Of a DNA stretch of 61,569 nt, positions 1 through 6,817 are shown in pieces. The position numbers and the translations under genes are program-made. The notes below the pieces were generated by a model, which saw nothing but the letters and a program-made list of their open reading frames with translations, was not told where the DNA came from and did not search any database. Position 1 is the stretch's first letter; every line of letters begins with the position of its first letter. The stretch comes from Pseudonocardia asaccharolytica DSM 44247 = NBRC 16224 (GTDB lineage: Bacteria; Actinomycetota; Actinomycetes; Mycobacteriales; Pseudonocardiaceae): NCBI RefSeq assembly GCF_000423625.1, contig NZ_AUII01000027.1:1-61569 (forward strand). The letters are read 5' to 3'.

Positions 1-861
1 GTCAAGCGCGGTATGGCCGAGATGCTCAAGGGTGGGGTGATCATGGATGTGGTCACTCCGGAGCAGGCGAAGATCGCCGAGGATGCCGGGGCGGTCGCGG
101 TGATGGCCTTGGAGCGGGTGCCGGCGGATATCCGGGCGCAGGGTGGGGTGGCCCGGATGAGTGATCCGGACATGATCGCCGGGATCGTGGAGGCGGTGTC
201 GATCCCGGTGATGGCCAAGGCGCGGATCGGGCATTTCGTCGAGGCGCAGGTGCTGCAGGCGCTCGGGGTGGATTACGTGGATGAGTCGGAGGTGTTGACC
301 CCGGCGGACGAGGCGCATCACATCGACAAGTGGGCGTTCACGGTGCCGTTCGTGTGTGGGGCGACGAATCTGGGGGAGGCGTTGCGGCGGATCGCCGAGG
401 GGGCGGCGATGGTCCGGTCGAAGGGGGAGGCCGGGACCGGGAACATCGTGGAGGCGACCCGGCACATGCGGGCGATCCGGGGGGAGATTCGCCGGTTGGG
501 CGGGTTGGACGGGGCGGAGTTGTTCGGGGCGGCCAAGGCGTGGGCCGCGCCGGTGGAGTTGGTGGCCGAGGTGGCCCGGGCGGGGCGGTTGCCGGTGGTG
601 TTGTTCACCGCGGGGGGGATCGCGACGCCGGCGGATGCGGCGATGATGATGCAGTTGGGTGCGGAGGGGGTGTTCGTGGGGTCGGGCATCTTCAAGTCGG
701 GGGATCCGGCGCAGCGGGCGGCGGCGATCGTGAAGGCCACCACGTTCTACGACGATCCGGATGTGTTGGCGAAGGTGTCGCGGGGGTTGGGGGAGGCGAT
801 GGTGGGGATCAACATCCCGGATCTGCCGACCGAGCAGCGCTACGCCGATCGCGGCTGGTGA
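1..861 (+). CDS. pdxS: PdxS, pyridoxal 5'-phosphate synthase lyase subunit (5' end cut by window)
   Basis: Synthase subunit of the R5P-dependent vitamin B6 pathway. It builds PLP from ribose 5-phosphate, glyceraldehyde 3-phosphate and ammonia supplied by PdxT. The frame is open from base 1 ([12 protein letters not shown]), so the true start lies upstream and only about 10-20 residues are missing. Family hallmarks are present: the VMAKARIGH segment with the Schiff-base lysine, [10 protein letters not shown] with the second active-site lysine, and the C-terminal FVGSGIF phosphate-binding strand. It ends RYADRGW. Its glutaminase partner pdxT is intact but about 9.7 kb downstream, not adjacent as usual. 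Confidence 0.98.
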   Translation, partial: VKRGMAEMLKGGVIMDVVTPEQAKIAEDAGAVAVMALERVPADIRAQGGVARMSDPDMIAGIVEAVSIPVMAKARIGHFVEAQVLQALGVDYVDESEVLTPADEAHHIDKWAFTVPFVCGATNLGEALRRIAEGAAMVRSKGEAGTGNIVEATRHMRAIRGEIRRLGGLDGAELFGAAKAWAAPVELVAEVARAGRLPVVLFTAGGIATPADAAMMMQLGAEGVFVGSGIFKSGDPAQRAAAIVKATTFYDDPDVLAKVSRGLGEAMVGINIPDLPTEQRYADRGW

Positions 862-882
862 GCACGCCCCGTCGCTGAGCGG

Positions 883-899
883 CACGTGAGCGGCTCAAG
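883..899 (+). repeat. Copy of a CACGTGAGCGGC element
   Basis: The 17-mer CACGTGAGCGGCTCAAG lies just after the pdxS stop. It matches the left arm and adjacent bases of the inverted repeat at 5534-5582 at all but one position. It also sits downstream of a gene end, so it may be a dispersed terminator or repeat unit. Confidence 0.4.
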
Positions 900-936
900 T
901 ACCACGAAGGACGTCCGGGCGATCCGTCGACCTGAG

Positions 937-1164
937 ATGCGGCCGACCGTGGCGGATCCCTTCGTACTGGTGCACGGTGCGAGCCACGGGGCTGGTGCCG
1001 GACCCGCGTCGCGCGGCCGCTGCGCGCCGCGGGCCACGAGGTGCATACCCCGACGCTCACCGGACTCGGCAAACGGACCCACCTGCTCACCCCCGACGTC
1101 GGGCCGGATCTGCAGGTACGCGACATCGCCGCGGTGCTCGAAGGGGAGGAGCTGTCCGGGGAGG
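937..1164 (+). pseudogene. Remnant of an alpha/beta hydrolase
   Basis: The first reading frame gives MRPTVADPFVLVHGASHG, the oxyanion-hole strand of an alpha/beta hydrolase. At about 992 the homology moves to another frame (WCRTRVARPLRAAGHEVHTP), which continues into TLTGLGKRTHLLTPDVG and DIAAVLEG. One missing base near 992 explains the switch. The nucleophile-elbow region (expected VGHSYGG) is not recognisable, and the catalytic Asp and His parts are absent. The gene is both frameshifted and truncated. The rest of the 862-1393 interval holds no intact gene. Confidence 0.7.
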
Positions 1165-1393
1165 AGCGCAGCAATCATCACTCGTTCGGGCTCTCGATGT
1201 CCGCCTGCCCACTCGTCCCACCGCTCGACAGATCACAGATACCGGTCGGCGCGCACCGGGCGGAATCTCGACAGCGGTATGTAGCTCTCCCGTGGTTCGG
1301 GTGATCACACGGTTCGGTGGTTTGCCCGGTGCCCATCACGATCCGGAAATAGTCTCCGCCGCGACAGTGTGACGTGTGTGGCGGAGGGGACAG

Positions 1394-2536
1394 ATGAGGC
1401 GATATCTGACGATCGGGGCCATCGTTGCCGCAACGGTGCTCTGCGGTTCCATGGTCGCCTTCGCCCAACCGGCGCCGCCGCCGGTGGAGGACTGCACCCC
1501 GGCCGCGCCTCCGACCGGGTCGCCGGCCGAGCCCTCGACCGTGTCGCCGACCATGCCGCCGGCCGCGCCGGGGGCCACCTCGCTCCCGGCGGTTCCGCTC
1601 GCGGCGACGCCTGCGCCACCGTCGCCCGCGGTCGACCCCACGTCGGCCGCCGGCCTCCCTGCGCCGACGCCATCGGCCACGCCGGTCCCGGCCACGCCCG
1701 ACCCGTGCGCCCCGGCGGGCGGCCGGTCAGCGGGATACGAGACCAGTGCGGCGGCGATTCACCGCTGGGGTATGCCCAACCGCGTCGACGAGTTCGACGG
1801 CACGTCGCTGTCGCAGGCCTGGGAGGTCTACGACGGTCCCGGCCACGCCGGCAACGGGCGGCGGACGCCCGATGCGGTCAGCGTCGAGAACGGGATCCTG
1901 ACCATCACCGGTGACTCGCACGGCAATACGGCGGGCATGGCGTGGAATCCGGGCCAGAAGTACGGCCGCTGGGAGGGCCGGGTGCGCGCACCCGCCAGCG
2001 ACCCTTCCTACAACGCGCTGCTGCTGCTCTGGCCGGATGCGGAGGACTTCCCGGTCGGCGGGGAGATCGACTTCATGGAGATGATGGATCACACCCGCCA
2101 GGAGACGCACGTCTTCCTGCACTACGGGGCGAGCAACTCCCAGGTCAGCGGCTCGGTCACGATCGACGCCACACGGTGGCACAACTGGGCGGTCGAGTGG
2201 ACCCCCACCCACGTCGCGGCGTTCGTCGACGGCAATGAATGGTGGCGCACCACCGATACGAGCATCCTGCCGCCCGGCCCGATGCATCTGTGCATCCAGC
2301 TGGACTGGTTCCCCAGCGGCGGAAGCGTCCAGGAGTCGACCATGCACGTCGACTGGGTCAAGCAGTATTCGTTGAGCCCGCAGGAACTCACCGAGGACGC
2401 CACCGCGGACATCGGCAACGCTGTCCGGGAGGGCGGAGCCGACCCGGCGACCATCCAGCGCCGGGTCACGGATGGGCTGCCGGGCGGCGGCACCGGTGGG
2501 CTCGTGCCACACGCGGTGCCCGCGCCGCGGGGCTGA
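1394..2536 (+). CDS. Secreted GH16 family glycoside hydrolase (paralog 1)
   Basis: Predicted extracellular beta-glucanase-type hydrolase of 380 residues. The ATG at 1394 is preferred over the in-frame GTG at 1376 because GGAGGGG lies 4-10 bases upstream and the protein then starts with a signal peptide (MRRYLTIGAIVAATVLCGS, cleavage after AFA). A Pro/Ala-rich linker spans about residues 25-115, followed by the GH16 jelly roll. The catalytic motif E-I-D-F-M-E lies in GGEIDFMEMMD, preceded by NALLLLWPDAEDFPVG. The WHNWAVEWTP and MHLCIQLDWFP strands are shared with the paralog at 4443-5522. The substrate cannot be read; 1,3- or 1,3-1,4-beta-glucan would be typical. It converges on the regulator at 2554-3108. 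Confidence 0.9.
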   Translation: MRRYLTIGAIVAATVLCGSMVAFAQPAPPPVEDCTPAAPPTGSPAEPSTVSPTMPPAAPGATSLPAVPLAATPAPPSPAVDPTSAAGLPAPTPSATPVPATPDPCAPAGGRSAGYETSAAAIHRWGMPNRVDEFDGTSLSQAWEVYDGPGHAGNGRRTPDAVSVENGILTITGDSHGNTAGMAWNPGQKYGRWEGRVRAPASDPSYNALLLLWPDAEDFPVGGEIDFMEMMDHTRQETHVFLHYGASNSQVSGSVTIDATRWHNWAVEWTPTHVAAFVDGNEWWRTTDTSILPPGPMHLCIQLDWFPSGGSVQESTMHVDWVKQYSLSPQELTEDATADIGNAVREGGADPATIQRRVTDGLPGGGTGGLVPHAVPAPRG

Positions 2537-2553
2537 GCGGCAGGGTCGGCCGG

Positions 2554-3108
2554 TCAGACGTACTCCATGACCAGCACCGCCCCGGCGCCCGGCTCCAGCG
2601 CCGTATAGCGGTGCGGCCGATCGCCGGGGAAGCAGGCATAGTCGCCGGGCCCGAGCTCGACCTCCTCGCCCTCCGGTCCGGCCTGCCAGCGACCGGCCGT
2701 CACGAGCAGATGCTCGGTGGTGCCGCGGATATGCGCGTGTGCCGCCCGCGGCGGCCCCGGCTCCCCGGTGATGTGGTGCAGATCGCGGCGGGCGCCCGGC
2801 GGGCAGGCCGCCAGCAGGGTGCTGGTGAACCGGGCCTGGTCGGACGCGATGGCGTGTCCCTCGCCGGCCCTGATGACCCGGACCGGCCGGGTGGGCGGGT
2901 CGACGAGCCGGCTGAACGGGACGTCGAGGGCGACCGCCAGCGCCCACAGCGTCTCCACGCTCGGGTTGCCCGCCGCCGCCTCCAGCTGGGACAGCGTCGA
3001 CTTCGCGATTCCGGCTCGGCGGGCCAGCTCCGCGAGCGACACCCCGAGCCGATCCCGTTCCCGCCGCAGCGCGATCGCGATCGTCTCCAGAGGGCTCGTT
3101 CGGTTCAT
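2554..3108 (-). CDS. XRE-family transcriptional regulator with C-terminal cupin domain
   Basis: 184 residues. An N-terminal helix-turn-helix (about residues 10-62, LAELARRAGIAKSTLSQLE) is followed by a cupin-type sensor barrel (GTTEHLLVTAG, GPGDYACFPGDRPHRY). This architecture is common in regulators of amino acid or small-molecule exporters. The ATG at 3108 has GAGGAG about 6 bases upstream; an in-frame extension upstream lacks a ribosome site. It is transcribed divergently from azlC across an intergenic region with two matching inverted repeats, so it probably represses itself and azlCD. The cupin ligand may be a branched-chain amino acid; that is inferred from context. Confidence 0.88.
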   Translation of the reverse strand: MNRTSPLETIAIALRRERDRLGVSLAELARRAGIAKSTLSQLEAAAGNPSVETLWALAVALDVPFSRLVDPPTRPVRVIRAGEGHAIASDQARFTSTLLAACPPGARRDLHHITGEPGPPRAAHAHIRGTTEHLLVTAGRWQAGPEGEEVELGPGDYACFPGDRPHRYTALEPGAGAVLVMEYV

Positions 3109-3117
3109 CCATCTCCT

Positions 3118-3135
3118 CGTTCGGTTTGACGAACG
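3118..3135. promoter_or_regulatory. Inverted repeat CGTTCG-N6-CGAACG, predicted XRE operator 1
   Basis: Perfect 6-bp arms (3118-3123 and 3130-3135) separated by 6 bases. It lies immediately upstream of the regulator start at 3108. The arm and spacing recur at 3165-3182, as expected for a dimeric repressor site. Confidence 0.6.
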
Positions 3136-3161
3136 CATGACGAGCGTTCAGTGTAGGGTAC

Positions 3162-3854
3162 GTGCGTTCGCTCTATCGAACACTCACGCGCGACGACCTG
3201 CGTGACGCCCTCGCCCTCGCGGCCGCCCTCGGGGTGGTGGGCGCGTCCTTCGGTGCGCTGGCCGCGGCGGCGGGCTTTCCGGTCGGGCTGACCCTCGCCA
3301 TGTCGCTGTTGGTCTTCGCCGGCGGCTCGCAGTTCCTCATGGTCGCCATCGTCGCCGGGGGCGGCGGGGCGGCCGCCGCGGTCGCGGCGGGACTGCTGCT
3401 CAACGCGCGGCACCTGCCGTTCGGGCTCGCGATGGGTGATGCCGTGGCCGACCGATGGCCGGCCCGCCTGCTCGGGACCCACGTGATGATCGACGAATCG
3501 GTCGCCTTCTCCCGGGCGCGCGGCAGCGGCCCGCGCGCCCGGGCGAGCTACTGGCTGTGCGGGGCGCTGTTCTTCGTGCTGTGGAACGTGGGCACGGTTC
3601 TCGGTGTGCTCGCCGGATCCGCGGTGCCCGACCCGGCGGCGTTCGGCGTCGACGCCGCGTTCCCCGCGGGCCTGCTCGCGCTGCTGCTGCCCACGCTGCG
3701 CCACCCCGATGCCCGCCGGGTCGGTCTCGGGGCCGCGGTCTCCTCCCTCGTCGTATCCCCGTTCCTGCCCGCCGGGCTGCCGGTGCTGATCGGCCTCGCG
3801 GGCCTGCTCCTGCTCCCCGCGAGTCGCGGTATTTCAGAGGGTGAGTCGCGGTGA
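3162..3854 (+). CDS. azlC: AzlC family branched-chain amino acid exporter subunit
   Basis: 230-residue membrane protein, the large subunit of the AzlCD exporter (branched-chain amino acids and analogues). Family signatures include the ALGVVGASFGALA segment after helix 1 and FAGGSQFLMVA, followed by LLLNARHLPFGLAMGD and GTHVMIDESVA. Five to six hydrophobic segments are visible. The GTG start at 3162 lies within the predicted operator region. Its stop overlaps the azlD start by 4 bases (GTGA), so the two are translationally coupled. Confidence 0.92.
   Translation: MRSLYRTLTRDDLRDALALAAALGVVGASFGALAAAAGFPVGLTLAMSLLVFAGGSQFLMVAIVAGGGGAAAAVAAGLLLNARHLPFGLAMGDAVADRWPARLLGTHVMIDESVAFSRARGSGPRARASYWLCGALFFVLWNVGTVLGVLAGSAVPDPAAFGVDAAFPAGLLALLLPTLRHPDARRVGLGAAVSSLVVSPFLPAGLPVLIGLAGLLLLPASRGISEGESR
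3165..3182. promoter_or_regulatory. Inverted repeat CGTTCG-N6-CGAACA, predicted XRE operator 2
   Basis: Matches operator 1 except for the last base, with the same 6-base spacer; the dyad centres are 47 bp apart. It begins inside the first codons of azlC (GTG at 3162), so a bound repressor would block azlC initiation. A further GAACGC-N7-GCGTTC dyad (3131-3149) lies between the two. Confidence 0.6.
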
Positions 3855-4159
3855 CGTGGGCAGCGGTTCTCACGCTCGCTGCCGGGACGTACCTGCTGCG
3901 GCTGGCCGGGGTGGTGCTGCGCAACCGGGTCGAGGTGCCCGAGCGCGTGGAGCGTTACGTCGACCTCGGCGCGACGGCCCTGCTCGTCGCGCTGGTTGCG
4001 ACGGCCGCGCTCACCGAGGCCGGCGATTTCGTCGGCTGGGCCCGTCCGGCCGGCGTCGCGGTCGGCGCGCTCGCTGCCTGGCGGAAGGTCCCGTTCGTGA
4101 TCGTGGTGGTGCTGGCGGCTGGGACGACCGCCGGGATGCGCGCGCTCGGAGTGCCCTGA
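3851..4159 (+). CDS. azlD: AzlD family branched-chain amino acid exporter subunit
   Basis: 102 residues with three to four hydrophobic segments (AAVLTLAAGTYLLRLAGVVL, ATALLVALVATAALT, AGVAVGALAAW, FVIVVVLAAG). This is typical of the small AzlD partner that pairs with AzlC. The start GTG overlaps the azlC stop. No terminator is obvious in the 283 bases before the next gene. That gap contains a CCGCTT-N20-AAGCGG dyad near 4270-4301 of unknown role. Confidence 0.9.
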   Translation: MTWAAVLTLAAGTYLLRLAGVVLRNRVEVPERVERYVDLGATALLVALVATAALTEAGDFVGWARPAGVAVGALAAWRKVPFVIVVVLAAGTTAGMRALGVP

Positions 4160-4442
4160 CCGTGTTCGTCCTGAGTAGATCGTCTATGGAGTGGTTCACG
4201 CTCATGTGGACGATTGCGCGACCGCCCCATAGGGTGATCGCGCAGTGACCGCTGAGCGCAGATGAAGAACCGCTTGCCCGAAACATCCGACCGGTAAGCG
4301 GAACGTTTGCGCTGTTCGAGTGTCTGATCTTGCGATCTTGTCCTGCCTGTGCATGCCATCCGAATGGCGGATCCACTGTGGACGAAATGGGGCATAGCCT
4401 CGGTGATCGTCATGAAGATGATCAACCGGACGGGAGTGCTCC

Positions 4443-5522
4443 ATGCGGCGGATCGCCGTGGTCGGTGCCATGCTGGTGATGGCGTTGCTGGGCAATGCGA
4501 CGGCGGCGGTGGCCGCCGAGGGAACAAGGGGCACCGCGCTGTCGGCGGGAGCGGAGACGAGCGCGGCCGTCCGCTACGGATGGGGGGCCCCGTCGCGCAC
4601 GGAGGAGTTCAACGGTCCGCTCGGCTCGAACTGGTCCGTCTATGACGGCCCCGGCCACGCCGGCAACGGGCGACGCAGCCCGAGCGCGGTGACGGTGCGC
4701 GACGGCATCCTGACGATCACCGGCGATTCGGCGGGCACCACCGCGGGGATGGCCTGGGAACCAGGCCAGAAGTACGGCCGCTGGGAGGGCAGGGTCCGGG
4801 TCCCGGCGGGTGACCGGTCCTACAACGCACTGTTGCTCCTGTGGCCCGATGCGGAGAACTTCCCGGTCGGCGGCGAGGTCGACTTCATGGAAATGATGGA
4901 GCCGACCCGTCAGCTGGTCCACGGCTTCCTGCACTTCGGCCCGCAGAACTCGCAGGTCTCCAGTTCGGTGCGGGTGGACGGCACGCAGTGGCACAACTGG
5001 GCCGTCGAATGGACCCCCGACCACATCGTCATGTTCGTCGACGGCCGCGAGTGGTGGCGGATCACCGACCGGTCGATCCTGCCGCCCGGGCCGATGCACC
5101 TGTGCATCCAGCTGGACTGGTTCCCCAAGGGTGGGCCGGTGCGCGAGTCGCGGATGGAGGTCGACTGGGTCAAGCAGTATCCGCTGCGGTCGTCGTCGGC
5201 CGGGGCGGCGTCGACCACCACGACAGCGGTTCCGCCGGTGACCTCGACGGTCCCGACCCCGGCCACGACGACGCCCCCGGCCACGACGACGCCCCCGGCC
5301 ACGACGACGCCCCCGGCCACGACGACGCCCCCGGCCACGACGACGCCCCCGGCCACGCCGCCCAGCCCGCCATGGCGGCCCGGTGCGGCCGCCGGGTCGA
5401 CCGGTGCTCCGCTGACCGTCGACGCCGTGGCCAGCTGGGTTCAGGCGCAGCTGCGGTGGACGTCGTCCCAGATCTGGCTGCGTCTCCTCGGCGGCAGCGG
5501 TCGGCCGACGCCGGGCAGCTGA
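4443..5522 (+). CDS. Secreted GH16 family glycoside hydrolase with Thr/Pro-rich tail (paralog 2)
   Basis: 359 residues: a signal peptide (MRRIAVVGAMLVMALLGN, AVAA cleavage region), a GH16 domain at about residues 40-255 with catalytic motif GGEVDFMEMME, and a C-terminal region carrying five tandem ATTTPP repeats (residues 274-303). It is closely related to the protein at 1394-2536 over the whole catalytic domain. It lacks that protein's long N-terminal linker and has its low-complexity tail at the C-terminus. The tail may be a cell-wall spanning or glycosylated linker. Predicted role: extracellular beta-glucan hydrolysis. Confidence 0.9.
   Translation: MRRIAVVGAMLVMALLGNATAAVAAEGTRGTALSAGAETSAAVRYGWGAPSRTEEFNGPLGSNWSVYDGPGHAGNGRRSPSAVTVRDGILTITGDSAGTTAGMAWEPGQKYGRWEGRVRVPAGDRSYNALLLLWPDAENFPVGGEVDFMEMMEPTRQLVHGFLHFGPQNSQVSSSVRVDGTQWHNWAVEWTPDHIVMFVDGREWWRITDRSILPPGPMHLCIQLDWFPKGGPVRESRMEVDWVKQYPLRSSSAGAASTTTTAVPPVTSTVPTPATTTPPATTTPPATTTPPATTTPPATTTPPATPPSPPWRPGAAAGSTGAPLTVDAVASWVQAQLRWTSSQIWLRLLGGSGRPTPGS
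5262..5351 (+). repeat. Five tandem 18-bp repeats encoding ATTTPP
   Basis: Five exact copies of the 18-base unit GCCACGACGACGCCCCCG in frame within the GH16 gene, followed by a degenerate sixth. Exact identity at third positions indicates recent slippage expansion. The number of units is likely to vary between strains. Confidence 0.95.
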
Positions 5523-5533
5523 GCCCGGACGGA

Positions 5534-5582
5534 CACGTGAGCGGCGCAAGCGTCAACCAGCGGCGCCTGCGCCGCTCACGTG
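5534..5582. terminator. Perfect 15-bp inverted repeat between convergent genes
   Basis: The arm at 5534-5548 (CACGTGAGCGGCGCA) is exactly complementary to 5568-5582, with a 19-base loop. It lies between the GH16 stop at 5522 and the end of the convergent MFS gene (stop at 5576-5578). It is probably a bidirectional terminator without a U-tract, as is usual in actinomycetes. Confidence 0.6.
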
Positions 5583-6808
5583 CGGTCTGGGCGGAGCGCG
5601 CGCCGCTCACGCAGGTCGGCGGGCTGGGGCGTGACCAGCCGGCGCGCGGCCGGGGTGAGCAGCAGCGTGGCCACCACCGCGGCGATCACGGCGAGCCCGG
5701 CCAGCGCGCCGGCGAAGCCGTTCGCGCCCCGGGCCAGCGACAGCAGCACCGGGGCGCCGAAGCCGAGGTAGGCACAGGCGTAGAAGGTGCCGGTGAGCGC
5801 GCCGCGCGCGGTCGGCGACGCGATCTGCGCGGTCAGCGTGAGCCCGGCCGCGAGACACAGCCCGTAGGCCACGCCGAGCAGCACCGAGACCGGGACGAGC
5901 AGCGGCCAGCTGCCCAGCGCATCGGCGAGCAGGCTCAGCCCGAGCCCGCCCGCGCCGACCGCGACGCCGACCGGGCCGGCCAGCGTCGCACCGAGCCTGC
6001 GGACGAGTGGTTGCGCGATCACCCCGGTGCCCAGTGTGATCCCCGACACGATCCCGGTGACCGCCACCGCGATACCCGGCATCGCCGGGACGAGCTGCAG
6101 CGGCAGCACGGTGACCGCCGTCGAGGGGAAGGTGAACACCGCGACCGCGATCGGTGCCACCACCAGCACGAACGGCCATCGCGCCGCCGCCGGCACGCCG
6201 AGGTGGACCAGCGGGCCCCCCAGCCGCCGCCGCTGCCGCGGCAGCGTCTCCGGGATGATCGGGAGCAGGGCGAGCCCGACGAGCATCAGCGCGACGTGCA
6301 CCGCGAACGGCAGCACAGTCGGCCACGGCGCCCACTGGGCGAGCAGTCCGGTGACGAGCGGGCCCACGGCCCAGCCGCCACCCAGCGCCGCGGTGGTCAG
6401 CCGGGCCGAACGGGCGGCGGCCGCGGGGTGGGTGCCGACCAGCTCGCCGAGCCACGCCGTGCCGATGCTGAACACCACCCCGGACACCGCGCCCTGCAGG
6501 AAGCGTCCGGCGAACAGCACGAACGTCGAGGACGCCGCGCCCAGGAACAGCAGGGAGGTCAGCGCGGCGAGTACCACGAACGGGACGACGACCGGTTTGC
6601 GGCCGAACCGGTCCGACGCCGGCCCGGCCAGCAGCAACGCAGGCACGAGCCCGGCCGCGTACACGCCGAATGCGCTGGTCAGCTGGGTGGGTGAGAGCCC
6701 GAGCAGGTCCTGGTAGATCAGCAGCAGTGGGGTGGGAACGTTGGTGCCGTATGCGACGACGAAGACGACTGCCCACAGCGCGGCGGGGGCGGACCAGCGT
6801 CGTAGCAC
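5576..6808 (-). CDS. MFS transporter, drug/metabolite efflux type
   Basis: 410 residues with about 12 hydrophobic segments. It has the MFS A-motif after helix 2 (GPASDRFGRKPVV) and an internal repeat with a second half starting near residue 215. The length and the lack of a long central loop fit a DHA1-type 12-TM exporter. The substrate is unknown. The stop lies inside the inverted repeat shared with the convergent GH16 gene. It is separated from the EF-G-like gene by only 9 bases, so the two are probably co-transcribed. Confidence 0.85.
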   Translation of the reverse strand: MLRRWSAPAALWAVVFVVAYGTNVPTPLLLIYQDLLGLSPTQLTSAFGVYAAGLVPALLLAGPASDRFGRKPVVVPFVVLAALTSLLFLGAASSTFVLFAGRFLQGAVSGVVFSIGTAWLGELVGTHPAAAARSARLTTAALGGGWAVGPLVTGLLAQWAPWPTVLPFAVHVALMLVGLALLPIIPETLPRQRRRLGGPLVHLGVPAAARWPFVLVVAPIAVAVFTFPSTAVTVLPLQLVPAMPGIAVAVTGIVSGITLGTGVIAQPLVRRLGATLAGPVGVAVGAGGLGLSLLADALGSWPLLVPVSVLLGVAYGLCLAAGLTLTAQIASPTARGALTGTFYACAYLGFGAPVLLSLARGANGFAGALAGLAVIAAVVATLLLTPAARRLVTPQPADLRERRALRPDRT

Positions 6809-6817
6809 CCGCCCAGG

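Noticed and set aside
13..861. pdxS start at ATG 13
   Set aside because: The frame is open from base 1 and the family's conserved N-terminus extends upstream, so the gene is cut by the window.
1376..1393. GTG 1376 as GH16 start
   Set aside because: It would overlap the GGAGGGG ribosome site that serves ATG 1394 and spoil the signal peptide.
5262..5351. CRISPR-like tandem repeat
   Set aside because: Units are contiguous and in frame without spacers; it is a coding minisatellite.
4841..6694. 617-codon plus-strand frame across GH16 and the MFS gene
   Set aside because: Crosses the 15-bp inverted repeat and is antisense to the MFS gene; encodes His/Gly/Asp repeats typical of shadows.
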